A DNA stretch of 64,000 nt from Cytobacillus citreus (GCF_018343665.1 NZ_JAGYPM010000007.1:104430-168429), one strand, 5' to 3'. Shown: positions 17,989-28,777, numbered from the stretch's first letter. Translations and numbers: made by a program. The notes: generated by a model not told the origin, from the letters alone.

Positions 17989-19935
17989 TTATTGAAAATA
18001 TTGTTTTACGAAATCTGGTATATTCTTATCGGTAAAGCTTTTTATTTCTATCGTACCTTCCTCTTTATAGTAAAACCCGACCACATATGATCCATCGATA
18101 TAGCTGTTAGCATTTTGCAAGATCGTTTCAATCTTATTTTTATCCGTTATTTTCAATGTGTTTGAATGACTTTCCATTTCATCGAATACCTCTTCATACG
18201 AGTATCCTCCAGCAAAATTGAGCTCAAGATCATCCTTCCGAGCAACATAGATTTTTGAAATATCTGAAGCATTTACTCTAGCATTCTCCAACAATCCTTT
18301 TTCGCTGAGCCATTGTTCGAGCTGCTTATATGAAACTCGCCATTCCATTGATATGTTTTTGTCATTCCTTTGCATAATTTCAATAATGGAATTAGGACCA
18401 TTAAAATCCTGAGTTTCTTCATATGTAGCACGATTTATTTCTTCTTTTAGAATAGAGAGCATTTCCTTCAAATCTTCTGGATCAACAATGACTGCTTTTT
18501 TGCTAATCGGTTCAACTGGGCGAATGGTTATTTTTTCGATCTGATCGACATTAACATTGAAAATCTCATTCGTCGTTCTCTTATATTCATCTGATTCATG
18601 AATAAGCTTATAAAAATGAGCATATTCCTTTTTATCGATCTGATAACTTCTTACAAGCGTCTTACCATTTTTCAATTCATAGGCAAAAAAGGCATTATCT
18701 CTATTCATTTTATTATCGGTTTTATTCGAAACTATCTCCTTATGGAGTCTTCTAACTAAATCAATATTTTCCGGTTCCTTAAGAGAATAAGGCGATTTCT
18801 TGTCGCTAAAAAAATAGTAATTATCACTAAGGTGAACACTTTCAATTTCACTCGTATAAGGGACATTTTTTTCATATTGTGTAAAGTCAAACTGAAATAA
18901 AATCACTAGGATTACCATTACACCAGCGTATCTAATGAGCCCTTTTATATGAATTACGATTCTCCAAGATTTTTGCAGCACCATTTCCGCGACAAAATAA
19001 CCAAGAATAGCTCCGAATAAATAGCCTGCAATTAGCCAAAAGGTGCCTCCTTCCATTTTTCCAAAGTACATGCCACCTAGCAGCATCGTACAAAAGGTTG
19101 CTCCATATTTAAAAACAGGCTTTAGAAGTGGAAAAATAAGCGCTTGTGAAACGGCCTCTTGCTTTCTTCTTTTATACACCCATAAGGAAATTCCATAGAA
19201 AGTAAAAATAAGTATAATATAAATGATGATTTCAACTGTCCCTAAAGGGCTATGATCTAAATAAGTAAGTGCGACAAGTGGTGAAATCGATTCAATCTTG
19301 TTTGCCAAGAAATATTGATCAGGAAATCCGTAAAGATAAAATGGCAAATTAAATCCTAATAAAACTAAGAGACCAATCGGAAGCAAAAGAATAATATACG
19401 TTAAAGCACCTTGAACAGCAGAAAGCCCCGTGATCATCGCTATAAATACCCCTGCCATATATATAAGCAAATTGAACATAATCGTAATGCCAAACCATTT
19501 AAAAATTTCAGATATCGTAAAAAAATCTGCTAAATTCAAAGGTAAATATAGGGCAAATATGATGATCGCATTGATAATATTAGGCAGGATTAAAAAAACA
19601 CAACCCGCTAACGTATACTGATGAAAAATACTCTCTCTTTTTATAGGAAGACTGTGCATAAAATCGCTATATGATCTTACTTGTAAAAATCGAAATAAAA
19701 ATACTGCTAACAGAACAGGAATGGCAATATTTAATGCTACCTGTATTTCAGAATTAAATTGGAATAAACTTTCTTCATACACATATTTCCTATGTTCTTC
19801 TGAGGAAGATGTCATTAATATTTCTAAAGGGACTGCAATAAATTGACCAAGAAAAAATATGATAGAGACCCAGCCGACACTTCTTGTTAGTGTCTTCCAA
19901 ATTTCTCTATTACCCAAGGATATTTTGGACTGCAT
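17989..19935 (-). CDS. large ABC-2-type permease with extracytoplasmic C-terminal domain (YtrC/D-like)
   Basis: About 648 residues. Some ten hydrophobic spans occupy residues 20-360. A long hydrophilic C-terminal part (about 370-648) looks extracytoplasmic and contains repeated short strand-rich units such as EIESVHLSDNYYF and QIEKITIRPVEP. I choose ATG 19935 (MQSKISLGNREIWK), 8 nt after GGGGGA; frames starting at 19971 or 19956 overlap the ATPase gene further. It is encoded directly after the ATPase and is its likely membrane partner in a YtrA-type stress-responsive transporter. Confidence 0.8.
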   Translation of the reverse strand: MQSKISLGNREIWKTLTRSVGWVSIIFFLGQFIAVPLEILMTSSSEEHRKYVYEESLFQFNSEIQVALNIAIPVLLAVFLFRFLQVRSYSDFMHSLPIKRESIFHQYTLAGCVFLILPNIINAIIIFALYLPLNLADFFTISEIFKWFGITIMFNLLIYMAGVFIAMITGLSAVQGALTYIILLLPIGLLVLLGFNLPFYLYGFPDQYFLANKIESISPLVALTYLDHSPLGTVEIIIYIILIFTFYGISLWVYKRRKQEAVSQALIFPLLKPVFKYGATFCTMLLGGMYFGKMEGGTFWLIAGYLFGAILGYFVAEMVLQKSWRIVIHIKGLIRYAGVMVILVILFQFDFTQYEKNVPYTSEIESVHLSDNYYFFSDKKSPYSLKEPENIDLVRRLHKEIVSNKTDNKMNRDNAFFAYELKNGKTLVRSYQIDKKEYAHFYKLIHESDEYKRTTNEIFNVNVDQIEKITIRPVEPISKKAVIVDPEDLKEMLSILKEEINRATYEETQDFNGPNSIIEIMQRNDKNISMEWRVSYKQLEQWLSEKGLLENARVNASDISKIYVARKDDLELNFAGGYSYEEVFDEMESHSNTLKITDKNKIETILQNANSYIDGSYVVGFYYKEEGTIEIKSFTDKNIPDFVKQYFQ

Positions 19936-20809
19936 AGCCAACATCCCCCATTTCATAAATAAAAATTTCATCTAATGTAAGAGGAAGGATATCGAATATG
20001 ACAGGATTATATTTTTTTACATCAGCAATAATTTCTTCTTCTTTTCCATTCAAAATGAATAGAAGGATACTTCCCCTTTTTTCCTTATGCAGAACTTTAA
20101 TATTTTCAAAGATTCCTTGAGGGATAGGACCATTAAATGCAAGTTGAATTTTATGTGTATCTGATTTAAGATCGTCCAGTTCTTTTTCAATGATCGTTCG
20201 GCCTTTATGCATAATACAGACGAAATCACATATGTCCTCAACTTCTCTTAAATTATGGGAAGATATTAAAACTGTCATTTCACGGTCAGCTACATCCTCA
20301 ATTAACAGGCTTTTTACTTTTTTTCGCATTACTGGATCAAGCCCATCCATCGGTTCATCAAGGATTAGCACATCAGGTTTAGTTGATAACCCTAGAATAA
20401 AAGCAGCCTGTCTTTGTATACCCTTCGAAAATTTATGTATTTTCTTTTGAACATTCATTTCAAATACCCTCACCAACTCTTCATACCGCTTTTGATCCCA
20501 GTTCGGATAAATATTTTCATAGAACTGCGCCATTTGCTTAACAGTATATTGAGGCAGGAAAAAAGGTATATCCTGAATAAAAAATAACTTATTCTTTATT
20601 TCTGGATTCTCATACACTTGTTGGTCCTCGATGGTAATTAATCCTTCGTCTTGAACGTAAATTCCAGTTATTAGCTTTAAAAGTGTTGTTTTTCCTGCAC
20701 CATTCGAACCAAGCAGTCCATATATAGAACCTTTATTTACGTTAATGCTTACATTTTCAACCGCTTCTAGCTCATCAAATGACTTCCGAACATTACTAAT
20801 TTTGATCAT
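19910..20809 (-). CDS. ABC transporter ATP-binding protein, YtrB-like
   Basis: About 299 residues. Walker A is GLLGSNGAGKTT, the signature region is the degenerate FSKGIQRQA, Walker B is VLILDEPMDGLD, and the H-loop is ISSHNLREVE. ATG 20809 (MIKISNVRKSF) is the probable start; GGAGG lies 11 nt upstream inside the end of the GntR gene, with which it overlaps by 14 nt. The product powers the large permease encoded next. It is paralogous in type to the ATPase at 2778 but clearly a separate system. Confidence 0.88.
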   Translation of the reverse strand: MIKISNVRKSFDELEAVENVSINVNKGSIYGLLGSNGAGKTTLLKLITGIYVQDEGLITIEDQQVYENPEIKNKLFFIQDIPFFLPQYTVKQMAQFYENIYPNWDQKRYEELVRVFEMNVQKKIHKFSKGIQRQAAFILGLSTKPDVLILDEPMDGLDPVMRKKVKSLLIEDVADREMTVLISSHNLREVEDICDFVCIMHKGRTIIEKELDDLKSDTHKIQLAFNGPIPQGIFENIKVLHKEKRGSILLFILNGKEEEIIADVKKYNPVIFDILPLTLDEIFIYEMGDVGYAVQNILG

Positions 20810-21191
20810 TTTCCATCCCACCTCCAACTGAAGCTTCAAGATCTTTGATGATTTTAAATAATTCATCTACTGTCATTCCTAAGTACATAGCTTCTGAAAG
20901 CAGCTTAATTAGTTCATTTTTCACCTTTAATAGTTTTTCAGTATCTGGCTTAGGACTGGCAGGGCTGACAAAACTTCCTTTTCCTTTAATGGAATAAATA
21001 TATCCTTGTATCTCCAGCTCCCGATAAGCCTTTTGAATCGTATTGGGATTAATTGTCAGCTGTTGGGCCAGCGTTCTTACTGAAGGTAGCTGTTCATCTG
21101 ACTTTAATACCTCTGTTATTATCAGCTCTTTAAGCCGTTCAACCAATTGCTCATATATCGGTTTTCGACTTCTGATATCCAGTTCAAACAT
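20796..21191 (-). CDS. GntR-family regulator, YtrA subfamily
   Basis: About 131 residues: a winged helix-turn-helix (IYEQLVERLKELIITEVLKSDEQLPSVRTLAQQLTINPNTIQKAYRE region) plus a short helical tail, the YtrA layout. ATG 21191 has GGAGG 6 nt upstream; a frame beginning at 21230 would start inside the operator. A 7-bp inverted repeat (21216-21236) lies just upstream, so it probably autoregulates the gntR-ATPase-permease-sigma operon. YtrA-like repressors usually respond to cell-wall-active compounds. Confidence 0.88.
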   Translation of the reverse strand: MFELDIRSRKPIYEQLVERLKELIITEVLKSDEQLPSVRTLAQQLTINPNTIQKAYRELEIQGYIYSIKGKGSFVSPASPKPDTEKLLKVKNELIKLLSEAMYLGMTVDELFKIIKDLEASVGGGMENDQN

Positions 21192-21215
21192 ACCAACCCT
21201 CCAATCTGTATACAG

Positions 21216-21236
21216 TGTACTACGACTCATAGTACA
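21216..21236 (-). promoter_or_regulatory. palindromic operator of the second GntR/ABC operon
   Basis: TGTACTA - 7 nt - TAGTACA is a perfect inverted repeat 25-45 nt upstream of the gntR ATG. It differs from the operator of the first operon (4063-4086), which suggests separate regulation. Confidence 0.7.
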
Positions 21237-21324
21237 GTTAATACAGTTTGATTATATTACATAAATTTAGAAATGGGAATAGGGTATGTAAAATAATTTT
21301 AAGTGGCGGATATATTGAAAAAAG

Positions 21325-21352
21325 GAAAAGCGGCAGCCGCTTTTCCTTTTTC
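21325..21352 (-). terminator. terminator of the formate dehydrogenase gene
   Basis: GGAAAAGCGG-CAG-CCGCTTTTCC forms a near-perfect hairpin, followed by TTTTTT on the minus strand. It starts right after the stop at 21360. Confidence 0.85.
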
Positions 21353-21359
21353 TATATTG

Positions 21360-23423
21360 CTATTGAAGTGCTCTTATTTTAACCGCGCATGCTTTAAATT
21401 CTGCAGTACCGGAAATTGGATCGAATTCATTAATGGTTAACACATTTGTTGGAACCTCACTAAAATGGAAGCTCATAAATACAAGGCCAGGAGCAACCTG
21501 ATCAGTCACTTTCGCTTTAACTGTTACAGCACCCCTTCTCGAACTTACTTCAACTAAATCACCTGATTCAATACCTAATCGAGTCGCATCCTCAGGATGT
21601 ATATCAGCCGTTTCCTCTGTCTGTTTTATCTTCACACCACTTGCATAGAACTTTGTTTGTGTATGTGTATTATAAGATTCATAGCGTCTTCCGGTTGTAA
21701 GTGTGAATGGATACTCTTCATCCGGGAGCTCGATTGGCTCGGTGTACATTACAGGTACAAATGGTGATTGTCTAGTGCTTGTTTCATCTTCATCATGATA
21801 TCGCTGATGAAGTATAAAGGTTCCCGGATGGGATTCGTCTGGGCAAGGATAATGTAGACTATATTCTTTCTCTAGTCTTGAATAAGGCATCCCTCCATAC
21901 ATTTCCCAAGCTAACGAACGTAGTTCATCCCAAATTTCTTCACTGCTATTATAGTGCATATTGTAACCAAGCCTCGTTGAAATGTCGCAAAGAATTTCCC
22001 AATCATCTTTTGTATTTGGATGTGCTTCTACTGCCTTACGAACTCGCTGAATTCGCCGGTCCGTATTTGTATAAGTCCCTTCAACCTCACCCCAGGATCT
22101 TGCAGGCAGCACAACATCTGCTAGTTTAGCAGTTTCTGTTAGAAAAATATCCTGAACAATTAAAAGATCTAATTTCTCGAGTAATTGCCTTGTATGATGC
22201 ATATGGACATCAGCGACAAGCGGATTTTCACCAATACAATAAAGTGCTTTCACAGAACCGTTTTCCATATTTTCAAATGCTCTCGTTTGCGTATCACCAG
22301 ATTCAGGATTAATTTTTACATTCCATGCCTTTTCAAAACGGCCACGGTATTCGTCATTCGTCAGGCTAACTGCACCAGGAAGCTGATTTGGCAAGCATCC
22401 CATATCGCCAGCACCTTGTACATTATTTTGACCGCGTAATGGCATGATTCCGCTTCCTTCTTTTCCAATATGTCCAGTTAAAAGTGCCAGATTAGCAATA
22501 TCGAATACATTGTTTACACCACAATGGTGTTCTGTAATACCTAAAGTATAAGCAATCATTGCTTTATCTGCTTTTGCATATTCCCGGGCTGTGTCAATTA
22601 TATCTTGAGCAGCTACCCCAGTAATTTTCGCAGCAAATTCTGGAGTATACATTTTCACTTGCTCTTTTAATGTATCAAAATCTACAGTGAATTTATTAAT
22701 AAAACTAGGTTTATATAATTCCTCTTCAATAATGACATGGATCATGGCATTCATTAAAGCAATATCCGAGCCGACATTTATTTGTAAATGTCGATGAGAG
22801 CTCTTTACCATATCAATCTTTCTAGGGTCTATTACAATAATTTTCAATCCAGATTTTACAGCTTTTTTCATGCGGTTTGCTATAATTGGGTGGGCTTCGG
22901 TTGTATTAGAGCCCATTAATAACAGCACTTCAGCCTTATCAAAATCTTCTAAAGTATTTGTAGGAAATCCACTTCCAAACACAGTTGCCAGACCGGCAAC
23001 ACTCGGAGCATGTCAGGTTCGATTACAGCCATCGATATTATTACTCCCAATGACCGTTCTCATAAATTTCTGAGTCACATAATTAACTTCATTCGTACTT
23101 CTAGCGGTGGCAAACATAGTAATGGCGTCAGGACCAAACTGAGACTTAATGTCTTTAAGCTTTTCAACAATAAATTGATATGCCTCATTCCAGGTTGTTT
23201 CCACAAGCTTACCAGCTTTACGGATTAGTGGTGATGTTAATCGGCTATTCGCATGGACATATTCATAGGCAAAAGATCCTTTTACACAAGTCTGACCTTT
23301 ATTAACTGGAGCATCTTTGTCGCCGCGAATCTTTACAATTTTATTTTGGTCAACCTCTAGAATAAGTCCACAGCCTGTTCCGCAATATCCACAAACTGTT
23401 TTAACCTTTGCATTCTCTTCCAT
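21360..23423 (-). CDS. formate dehydrogenase catalytic subunit with in-frame TGA (probable selenocysteine)
   Basis: Read through one TGA, this is a 687-codon molybdopterin oxidoreductase starting at ATG 23423 (AGGAGG, 7 nt). The N-terminal [4Fe-4S] ligands are Cys11, Cys14, Cys18 and Cys46 (CGYCGTGCG, TCVKG). The bis-MGD domain and a C-terminal dinucleotide-binding domain (TTGRRYESYNTHTQTKF, then NEFDPISGTAEFKACAVKI) are complete and in a single frame on both sides. TGA falls at codon 137 in GCNRT-TGA-HAPSVAGL, exactly where E. coli FdhF has Sec140 followed by His, and where common Bacillus homologues have Cys. At 687 residues it lacks the N-terminal ferredoxin-like extension of the ~980-residue Bacillus forms. 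It oxidises formate to CO2. Alternative: an inactivating nonsense change. Confidence 0.85.
22984..23015 (-). promoter_or_regulatory. UGA codon and SECIS-like hairpin in the formate dehydrogenase mRNA
   Basis: The TGA codon is at 23015-23013. Eighteen nucleotides later the mRNA reads GUUGCC-GGUCU-GGCAAC: a perfect 6-bp stem with a GGUCU apical loop. This is the same loop and distance as in the E. coli fdhF SECIS element. The bulged U of the E. coli stem is not clearly present. Because the codons also encode the conserved V-A-G-L-A-T, part of the match is forced by protein sequence. Confidence 0.6.
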
Positions 23424-23509
23424 TTTCTAGCCTCCTATTTATATCGTCCAATCATTTCTAAACAGAAATTAGAGAGCTTATTACAATCTTGGTTTCCAAA
23501 AAGATGCAA

Positions 23510-23523
23510 AGGAAACGGTTACA
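23510..23523 (-). promoter_or_regulatory. candidate CcpA (cre) site upstream of formate dehydrogenase
   Basis: The minus strand reads TGTAACCGTTTCCT, 13 of 14 positions of the cre consensus TGWAARCGYTWNCW, about 90 nt upstream of the ATG. It suggests carbon catabolite control; no binding evidence can be given here. Confidence 0.45.
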
Positions 23524-23639
23524 CATTTGAATTTTCTAAATATATCCTTATTATACTATATATATTATTGGCAGTTAATACGCAGAGTAAGAATATTATG
23601 AGAAATAACTGCCCAAATGTTTCTAAGGAAACCGCAAAA

Positions 23640-23689
23640 GAAAAACTGAGCATTCGCCAAAAGGACTTGACGACCACACAGTTTTTCTA
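23640..23689 (-). repeat. dispersed double-hairpin repeat, copy 4 (core only)
   Basis: On the minus strand this reads as the repeat core with outer arms GAAAAACTG ... CAGTTTTTC and the shared interior AAGTCCTTTTGGCGAATGC. The second inner hairpin is degraded, and the ACTTTAGTACGTTAA tail is absent. It overlaps the permease stop codon region and may serve as its terminator. Confidence 0.6.
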
Positions 23690-25495
23690 ATACTGATTAA
23701 ATGATTTTAACCTTTTATATCTTTTGAGGATTTTTGACTGAGAAGTAAATTCACCTCGTCTATTATTCGTAGCGATAATATAAACTGCGGAAACTGCGAT
23801 GGCAACTGCAATGAATGAGCCAATATTGAGGATACCTTTTTGAGAATACCAAACAATTGAATACCCGACAGAACCTGCTAATAAGGCATAGTAAGTAAAT
23901 GGGAATAATGTTTTTCGTATAACAACTCCTTCTTTGCCATAAAGGCCTACAACAGCAGATGCTGCGACAACATTATGAACACAAATCATATTCCCTGCTG
24001 CACCGCCCACTGCCTGAAGAGCAACAATCCAAGTTGCATCAACTCCAATTTGTGAACCGACATCGTATTGGAATAGAGCGAACATCATATTACTAACTGT
24101 ATTACTGCCAGCGATGAAAGCACCAAGTCCTCCGATGAAGGTAGAGAAAATAGGCCAGAATTCCCCTACGAGAGCTGCAATTCCATTCGCTAATTCAATC
24201 GGCATTCTTTCATACCCTGCAGCCCCACCCCCAGAATTAAGGAAGACTTGAACCATTGGAACAGTAAAAATTAAAGCTGTTGACGCAGCCACTGTTGTTT
24301 TTGCCGATTGTGACCATGCTCTTTTGTAAGCGCTTCCTCCCATGCCGTGTATAAAAAATGCAAGAGCCGATACAAGAATAAAGATCGTACCAGGAGAATA
24401 TAAGATTTCAAAGCTAGCCGTTATCCCTGAGCCAAAAATATTCTCAATTTTTAACACGACTGATTTTAACCAAGCCATTATAGGCAAGGTTTTTAATCTA
24501 GTTAGTACTAAAAATATACCCACTAAAATATATGGCAACCATGCCCGAATCATACTCATGCTTCCATTTTTATGTGGAATAATATTTATTTCTAGCTTAC
24601 CAGTCCATTCAGGATCCCATTTTGATTTCTCATCAAAATCCCAAGCTTCCTCTTTCGGGGGCATAAGAAAGCCTTTTTTTGCAGCAAAAACAACAATTGC
24701 AAGACCAACTAATCCTCCTATCATAGATGGAAATTCAGGTCCAAGTGTATTTGCCACAATCAAATACGGTACTGTCATAGCAAAAGAAGCGAATAAGGCA
24801 AATTTCCAAACTTTAATTCCTTCCGTAAATGATTTATTTTTCCCAAAAAATCTTGTCATTAAGGCGACTACAAATAGAGGTACAAGTGTACCCGCAATCA
24901 TATGCAATAATGCCACCTTGCTTCCTATCACCGGAAGTAGAGCTGCCACATTCTCTGCAATGGTTTCATCTGCTGATAAACCAGTGCCTACACCTACCAA
25001 AATGGGTGTTCCAACTGCCCCAAATGAAACCGGTGTACTTTGAATAACCATTCCAGCTACCACTGCTGCCATCGCTGGAAAGCCTAGTCCTACCAAAAGC
25101 GGAACTGCCACTGCTGCTGGTGTACCAAAACCTGATGCACCTTCAATAAAGGAACCAAACAACCACGCAACAATAATCACTTGGATTCTACGATCTTTGG
25201 AAATATCGGTAAAACCTTGACGAATAGCACTCAAACCGCCGCTTTCCTGTAATGTATTTAATAGAAGAATTGCACCGAAAATTATGTATAAAAGTGTAAA
25301 TGCTACGACTAAACCATTAATCGATGCAGCGGCGACATTTGCCCCTGGTACCTTCCATACAAATATAGCTAATCCGACCGCTATTAAATAAGAAATCGGC
25401 ATCGCTTTACTCGCTGGCCATCGTAATCCAACTAGAAAAATTCCAACTGCTATGATCGGCAAAAGCGATAATAAAGAAAGCATCCCCGTACTCAT
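23687..25495 (-). CDS. LctP-family permease, probably glycolate/lactate uptake
   Basis: A 602-residue membrane protein with about 13-14 spans. Family motifs include [34 protein letters not shown] and [27 protein letters not shown]. LctP/LldP/GlcA transporters bring in L-lactate, D-lactate and glycolate with protons. The gene lies next to an IclR regulator, malate synthase G and the glycolate oxidase genes, just as glcA adjoins glcDEFGB in E. coli, so glycolate is the best guess. A terminator separates it from iclR, so it probably has its own promoter. The basic C-terminal tail ([10 protein letters not shown]) is longer than usual. Confidence 0.88.
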   Translation of the reverse strand: MSTGMLSLLSLLPIIAVGIFLVGLRWPASKAMPISYLIAVGLAIFVWKVPGANVAAASINGLVVAFTLLYIIFGAILLLNTLQESGGLSAIRQGFTDISKDRRIQVIIVAWLFGSFIEGASGFGTPAAVAVPLLVGLGFPAMAAVVAGMVIQSTPVSFGAVGTPILVGVGTGLSADETIAENVAALLPVIGSKVALLHMIAGTLVPLFVVALMTRFFGKNKSFTEGIKVWKFALFASFAMTVPYLIVANTLGPEFPSMIGGLVGLAIVVFAAKKGFLMPPKEEAWDFDEKSKWDPEWTGKLEINIIPHKNGSMSMIRAWLPYILVGIFLVLTRLKTLPIMAWLKSVVLKIENIFGSGITASFEILYSPGTIFILVSALAFFIHGMGGSAYKRAWSQSAKTTVAASTALIFTVPMVQVFLNSGGGAAGYERMPIELANGIAALVGEFWPIFSTFIGGLGAFIAGSNTVSNMMFALFQYDVGSQIGVDATWIVALQAVGGAAGNMICVHNVVAASAVVGLYGKEGVVIRKTLFPFTYYALLAGSVGYSIVWYSQKGILNIGSFIAVAIAVSAVYIIATNNRRGEFTSQSKILKRYKRLKSFNQY

Positions 25496-25664
25496 GACAC
25501 ATTTTCCCCTTTCAGTTTCATAATGACAGACTTAAAATTCCTATTGTTGCTTATGAAGAAACAACGTTTTCCACAATGTTTCGCCTACGTACTATTATAC
25601 AATCATTTGTTTGAATATCAATAATATTCTGAAAATTTATAATATTACAAAGGATCATTTTGAT

Positions 25665-25712
25665 CAAAAAAAATGCCTAATTTACCTATACATTTTATGA
25701 GGTAAATCAAGC
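25665..25712 (-). terminator. terminator after the iclR gene
   Basis: GCCTAATTTACCT (25675-25687) pairs with AGGTAAATCAAGC (25700-25712) with minor mismatches. On the minus strand it is followed by eight Ts. It separates the glycolate enzymes and IclR from the permease gene. Confidence 0.78.
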
Positions 25713-25726
25713 ATATTAAATTAACC

Positions 25727-26497
25727 CTATATTATTACATGCCCGAGCCTTGCCGAAATATCGCGTCCAATGTTAATCATTCTTGGATGCAGCTTTTCTA
25801 ATCGATCGGCCGTCATTCTTATCGTCGGTCCCGAAATACTGACAGCTGCGACCACCTTTCCTAAATGATCAAATATTGGAACAGCAATGCATGTTATACC
25901 ATACTCATTTTCTTCTAAATCCAAAGCATAGCCATTTTTTCGTACATGATTTAACTCTTGAATAAACATTTCTTTATCTGTAATCGTTTTGTCGGTATGA
26001 ACAGGCAATCCCTTCCGTTCAAGAATTTCTGTCACTACAATTGTAGGTAGATGTGCAAGGATTGCTTTACCAACGGATGTGCAATGCATTGGGGCTCTCT
26101 TTCCTACCTTAGAATGCATTCTGAGCGTTTCACTGCCATCTAATTTTTCTATATAGACGACTTCTCCTTGGTCATATACGACCAGATGAATGACTTCATT
26201 CGTTTCATTTTCAAGCTCTTTCAAAAACGGCTTTGCTTCTTCCCTTAAATCAATAAATTCCAGCAGTCTTGAGCTTACTTCTAGAAATTTATATCCGAGC
26301 TTATAGCGCCCCGTTTCTTTATCCTGCTCAACATATCCATATTGGACAAGTGTTGAAAGTATTCGATAAACAGAGCTTTTATTAATATCAATTTGATTAG
26401 CGATCTCTGTAACACCAAGTCCTCCCTTTTTCATGCTTACTAGCATAATAATATCGAGAGCCCTGCCTACAGATTTGACCATATTCTCTCTATCCAC
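25727..26497 (-). CDS. IclR-family transcriptional regulator of glycolate genes
   Basis: About 256 residues: a helix-turn-helix (AIDIIMLVSMKKGGLGVTEIANQIDINKSSVYRILSTL region) followed by an IclR effector domain with GKAILAHLP, and SISGPTIRM near the end. The best start is GTG 26497 behind GGGAGA; a TTG at 26512 and an ATG 15 nt further in are alternatives. It lies 87 nt downstream of malate synthase G and probably senses glyoxylate or a related acid, as E. coli IclR does. It may act at the 23-bp palindrome before glcE. Confidence 0.87.
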   Translation of the reverse strand: MDRENMVKSVGRALDIIMLVSMKKGGLGVTEIANQIDINKSSVYRILSTLVQYGYVEQDKETGRYKLGYKFLEVSSRLLEFIDLREEAKPFLKELENETNEVIHLVVYDQGEVVYIEKLDGSETLRMHSKVGKRAPMHCTSVGKAILAHLPTIVVTEILERKGLPVHTDKTITDKEMFIQELNHVRKNGYALDLEENEYGITCIAVPIFDHLGKVVAAVSISGPTIRMTADRLEKLHPRMINIGRDISARLGHVII

Positions 26498-26599
26498 ATT
26501 TTTCTCTCCCAAGGTGAAATCTGACTAATATTTTCATTCATGAAGCAATCTTCTTGCGATATTACACATAAATTGTTGAATATTGTATCTTTAAAACGA

Positions 26600-28777
26600 T
26601 TATTGTTTAACAGCAAACTTCGCTTTTGCTTCTAATCGTCTGCGGTGCAATATTGGCTCCGTATAGCCATTTGGCTGATTATAGCCTTTAAAAATGAGGT
26701 CACATGCAGCTTGAAAAGCAACAGAGTTATTGAAGTCTTTGGCCATTGGATGGTAAGCAGGATCGTTAGCATTTTGCTCATCAACTACTTTTGCCATTCG
26801 CTTCAATGTCTCTTCTACTTGTTCCTTCGTACAAATTCCATGATGCAGCCAGTTTGCTACATGCTGACTTGAAATTCTTAATGTAGCACGGTCCTCCATT
26901 AGACCTATATTATTGATGTCTGGAACTTTTGAACAGCCTATTCCTTGATCTACCCAACGAACAACGTAGCCAAGAATACCTTGCGCATTATTATCAAGCT
27001 CCTGCTGGATTTCCTCTTGCTTCCATTCTGGCTGAACAGCTACTGGTACTTCTAAAATCTCATCTCTTAAATCTTTTATGCCTTCAAGCAGTTGAAATTG
27101 GACATTTTTCACTTCAACCTTATGATAATGAAGAGCATGAAGTGTTGCTGCAGTAGGTGATGGAACCCATGCTGTATTTGCACCAGCCTGAAGGTGGCCA
27201 ATTTTTTGCTTTACCATTTCTGCCATCATGTCAGGCATTGCCCACATTCCTTTTCCAATTTGTGCTCGACCTTGAAATCCAGTCGCTAAACCGTTATTGA
27301 CATTTGATCTTTCATATGCAGAAAGCCACGCAGTTGCCTTCATATCGTTCTTGCGAATCATAGATCCTGCTTCCATTGATGTGTGGATTTCATCTCCTGT
27401 GCGATCTAGGAAACCTGTATTTATAAAGGCAATCCGCTCCTTTACCTCACGAATGCATCCCTTTAAATTCAAAGAGGTACGGCGTTCTTCATCCATTACG
27501 CCAATTTTTATTGTATTTCTCTTTAATTCAATTAAATCTTCCACACGATTAAATAATCCGTTAGCAAATGCAACTTCCTTTGATCCATGCATTTTTGGTT
27601 TGACGATATAAATGGACCCTTTTGTTGAATTCCGAAAGGCTGTATTTCCAAGTAAAGAATGCTTTGCAATTAAACTAGTAACAACTGTATCCAATATTCC
27701 TTCTTGGATTTCTTCTCCATTCTTATCTAGAATCGCATTGTTTGACATTAAATGTCCAACATTTCTGACAAACATTAACGATCTCCCTGAAAGAGTAAAA
27801 GGCTCACCTTTAGGCGATAAATAGCTTCGGTCGGCATCGAGCGTTCGAGTAATCGTTTTATTTCCTTTATTGAATGAGGCTGTTAAATCCCCTTTCATTA
27901 AGCCTAGCCAATTACGATAAACAAAAACTTTATCTTCTGCATCGACGGCAGCAACTGAGTCTTCACAATCCATGATCGTTGTCAGCGCTGCCTCAACAAG
28001 AATATCCTTCACTCCCGCTTCATCTGTTTGCCCAATTGGATGTGTACGATCAATTTGAATTTCAAAATGAAGTCCATTGTTTTTTAACAAAATGGCATAT
28101 GGATGATCTTGTTCTCCCTGGTATCCTGCTAATTTATCTTCATCAACCAATCCAATCTCATAGTCATTGTCGAGAGTAACAGATAATTTTCCGTCTTTAA
28201 TTCGGTACATTTTTGCATCTTTATGCGACCCTTTCATTAATGGCATTGCTTCATCTAGAAAAGTTCTTGCAAAGGCAATGACCTTGTCACCACGAACAGG
28301 ATTATAGGCTCCTTTCCTATGGGCACCATCTTCTTCACTGATTACATCCGTTCCATATAAAGCGTCATAGAGGCTACCCCAGCGAGCATTCGCAGCATTT
28401 AGAGCATAACGAGCATTATTAACAGGCACAACGAGCTGTGGACCAGCCTGAATCGCAATTTCATCATCTACATTTTCAGTTAATATGCTAAAATCCTCGA
28501 CTTCATTTTCAAGATAGCCGATTTCCATCAAAAATGCTTTATAGCTCGCATGATCAAAATTTTTATTCTCTAGATGCCATGTATTAATTTTTCTTTGGAG
28601 CTCATCCCTTACAGCAAGTAATTCTTTATTTTTCGGTGATAAATCATGAATAATTTCCTCAAAACCATTCCAAAACTTCTCTTGGCTTACTTCACTTCCT
28701 GGAAGAACCTCATGATTAATAAACTCATAAAGCTCACTAGATACTTTCAAATTCCCTACTTGTTTATATGCCGACAT
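26600..28777 (-). CDS. glcB: malate synthase G
   Basis: A 725-residue isoform G malate synthase, which condenses glyoxylate with acetyl-CoA to malate in the cytosol. [39 protein letters not shown] and the [14 protein letters not shown] metal/glyoxylate region are present and the length is normal for the class. AAAGGAGG lies 7 nt before the ATG. It follows the glycolate oxidase genes, which supply glyoxylate, so the set turns glycolate into a TCA-cycle intermediate. Isocitrate lyase is not encoded here, which supports a glycolate rather than an acetate role. Confidence 0.95.
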   Translation of the reverse strand: MSAYKQVGNLKVSSELYEFINHEVLPGSEVSQEKFWNGFEEIIHDLSPKNKELLAVRDELQRKINTWHLENKNFDHASYKAFLMEIGYLENEVEDFSILTENVDDEIAIQAGPQLVVPVNNARYALNAANARWGSLYDALYGTDVISEEDGAHRKGAYNPVRGDKVIAFARTFLDEAMPLMKGSHKDAKMYRIKDGKLSVTLDNDYEIGLVDEDKLAGYQGEQDHPYAILLKNNGLHFEIQIDRTHPIGQTDEAGVKDILVEAALTTIMDCEDSVAAVDAEDKVFVYRNWLGLMKGDLTASFNKGNKTITRTLDADRSYLSPKGEPFTLSGRSLMFVRNVGHLMSNNAILDKNGEEIQEGILDTVVTSLIAKHSLLGNTAFRNSTKGSIYIVKPKMHGSKEVAFANGLFNRVEDLIELKRNTIKIGVMDEERRTSLNLKGCIREVKERIAFINTGFLDRTGDEIHTSMEAGSMIRKNDMKATAWLSAYERSNVNNGLATGFQGRAQIGKGMWAMPDMMAEMVKQKIGHLQAGANTAWVPSPTAATLHALHYHKVEVKNVQFQLLEGIKDLRDEILEVPVAVQPEWKQEEIQQELDNNAQGILGYVVRWVDQGIGCSKVPDINNIGLMEDRATLRISSQHVANWLHHGICTKEQVEETLKRMAKVVDEQNANDPAYHPMAKDFNNSVAFQAACDLIFKGYNQPNGYTEPILHRRRLEAKAKFAVKQ

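Noticed and set aside
21360..23423. Formate dehydrogenase as two separate genes or a frameshifted gene
   Set aside because: Both parts are in the same frame and join without loss of any conserved residue; only a TGA separates them. The GTG that would start the second part lies well inside the conserved region and has no ribosome-binding site.
24342..25043. A 233-codon open frame on the plus strand
   Set aside because: It is fully antisense to the well-supported LctP-type permease, has no ribosome-binding site and resembles no protein.
25560..25585. CcpA (cre) site before the permease gene
   Set aside because: The best match (GGAAAACGTTGTTT on the minus strand) fits only about 11 of 14 consensus positions.
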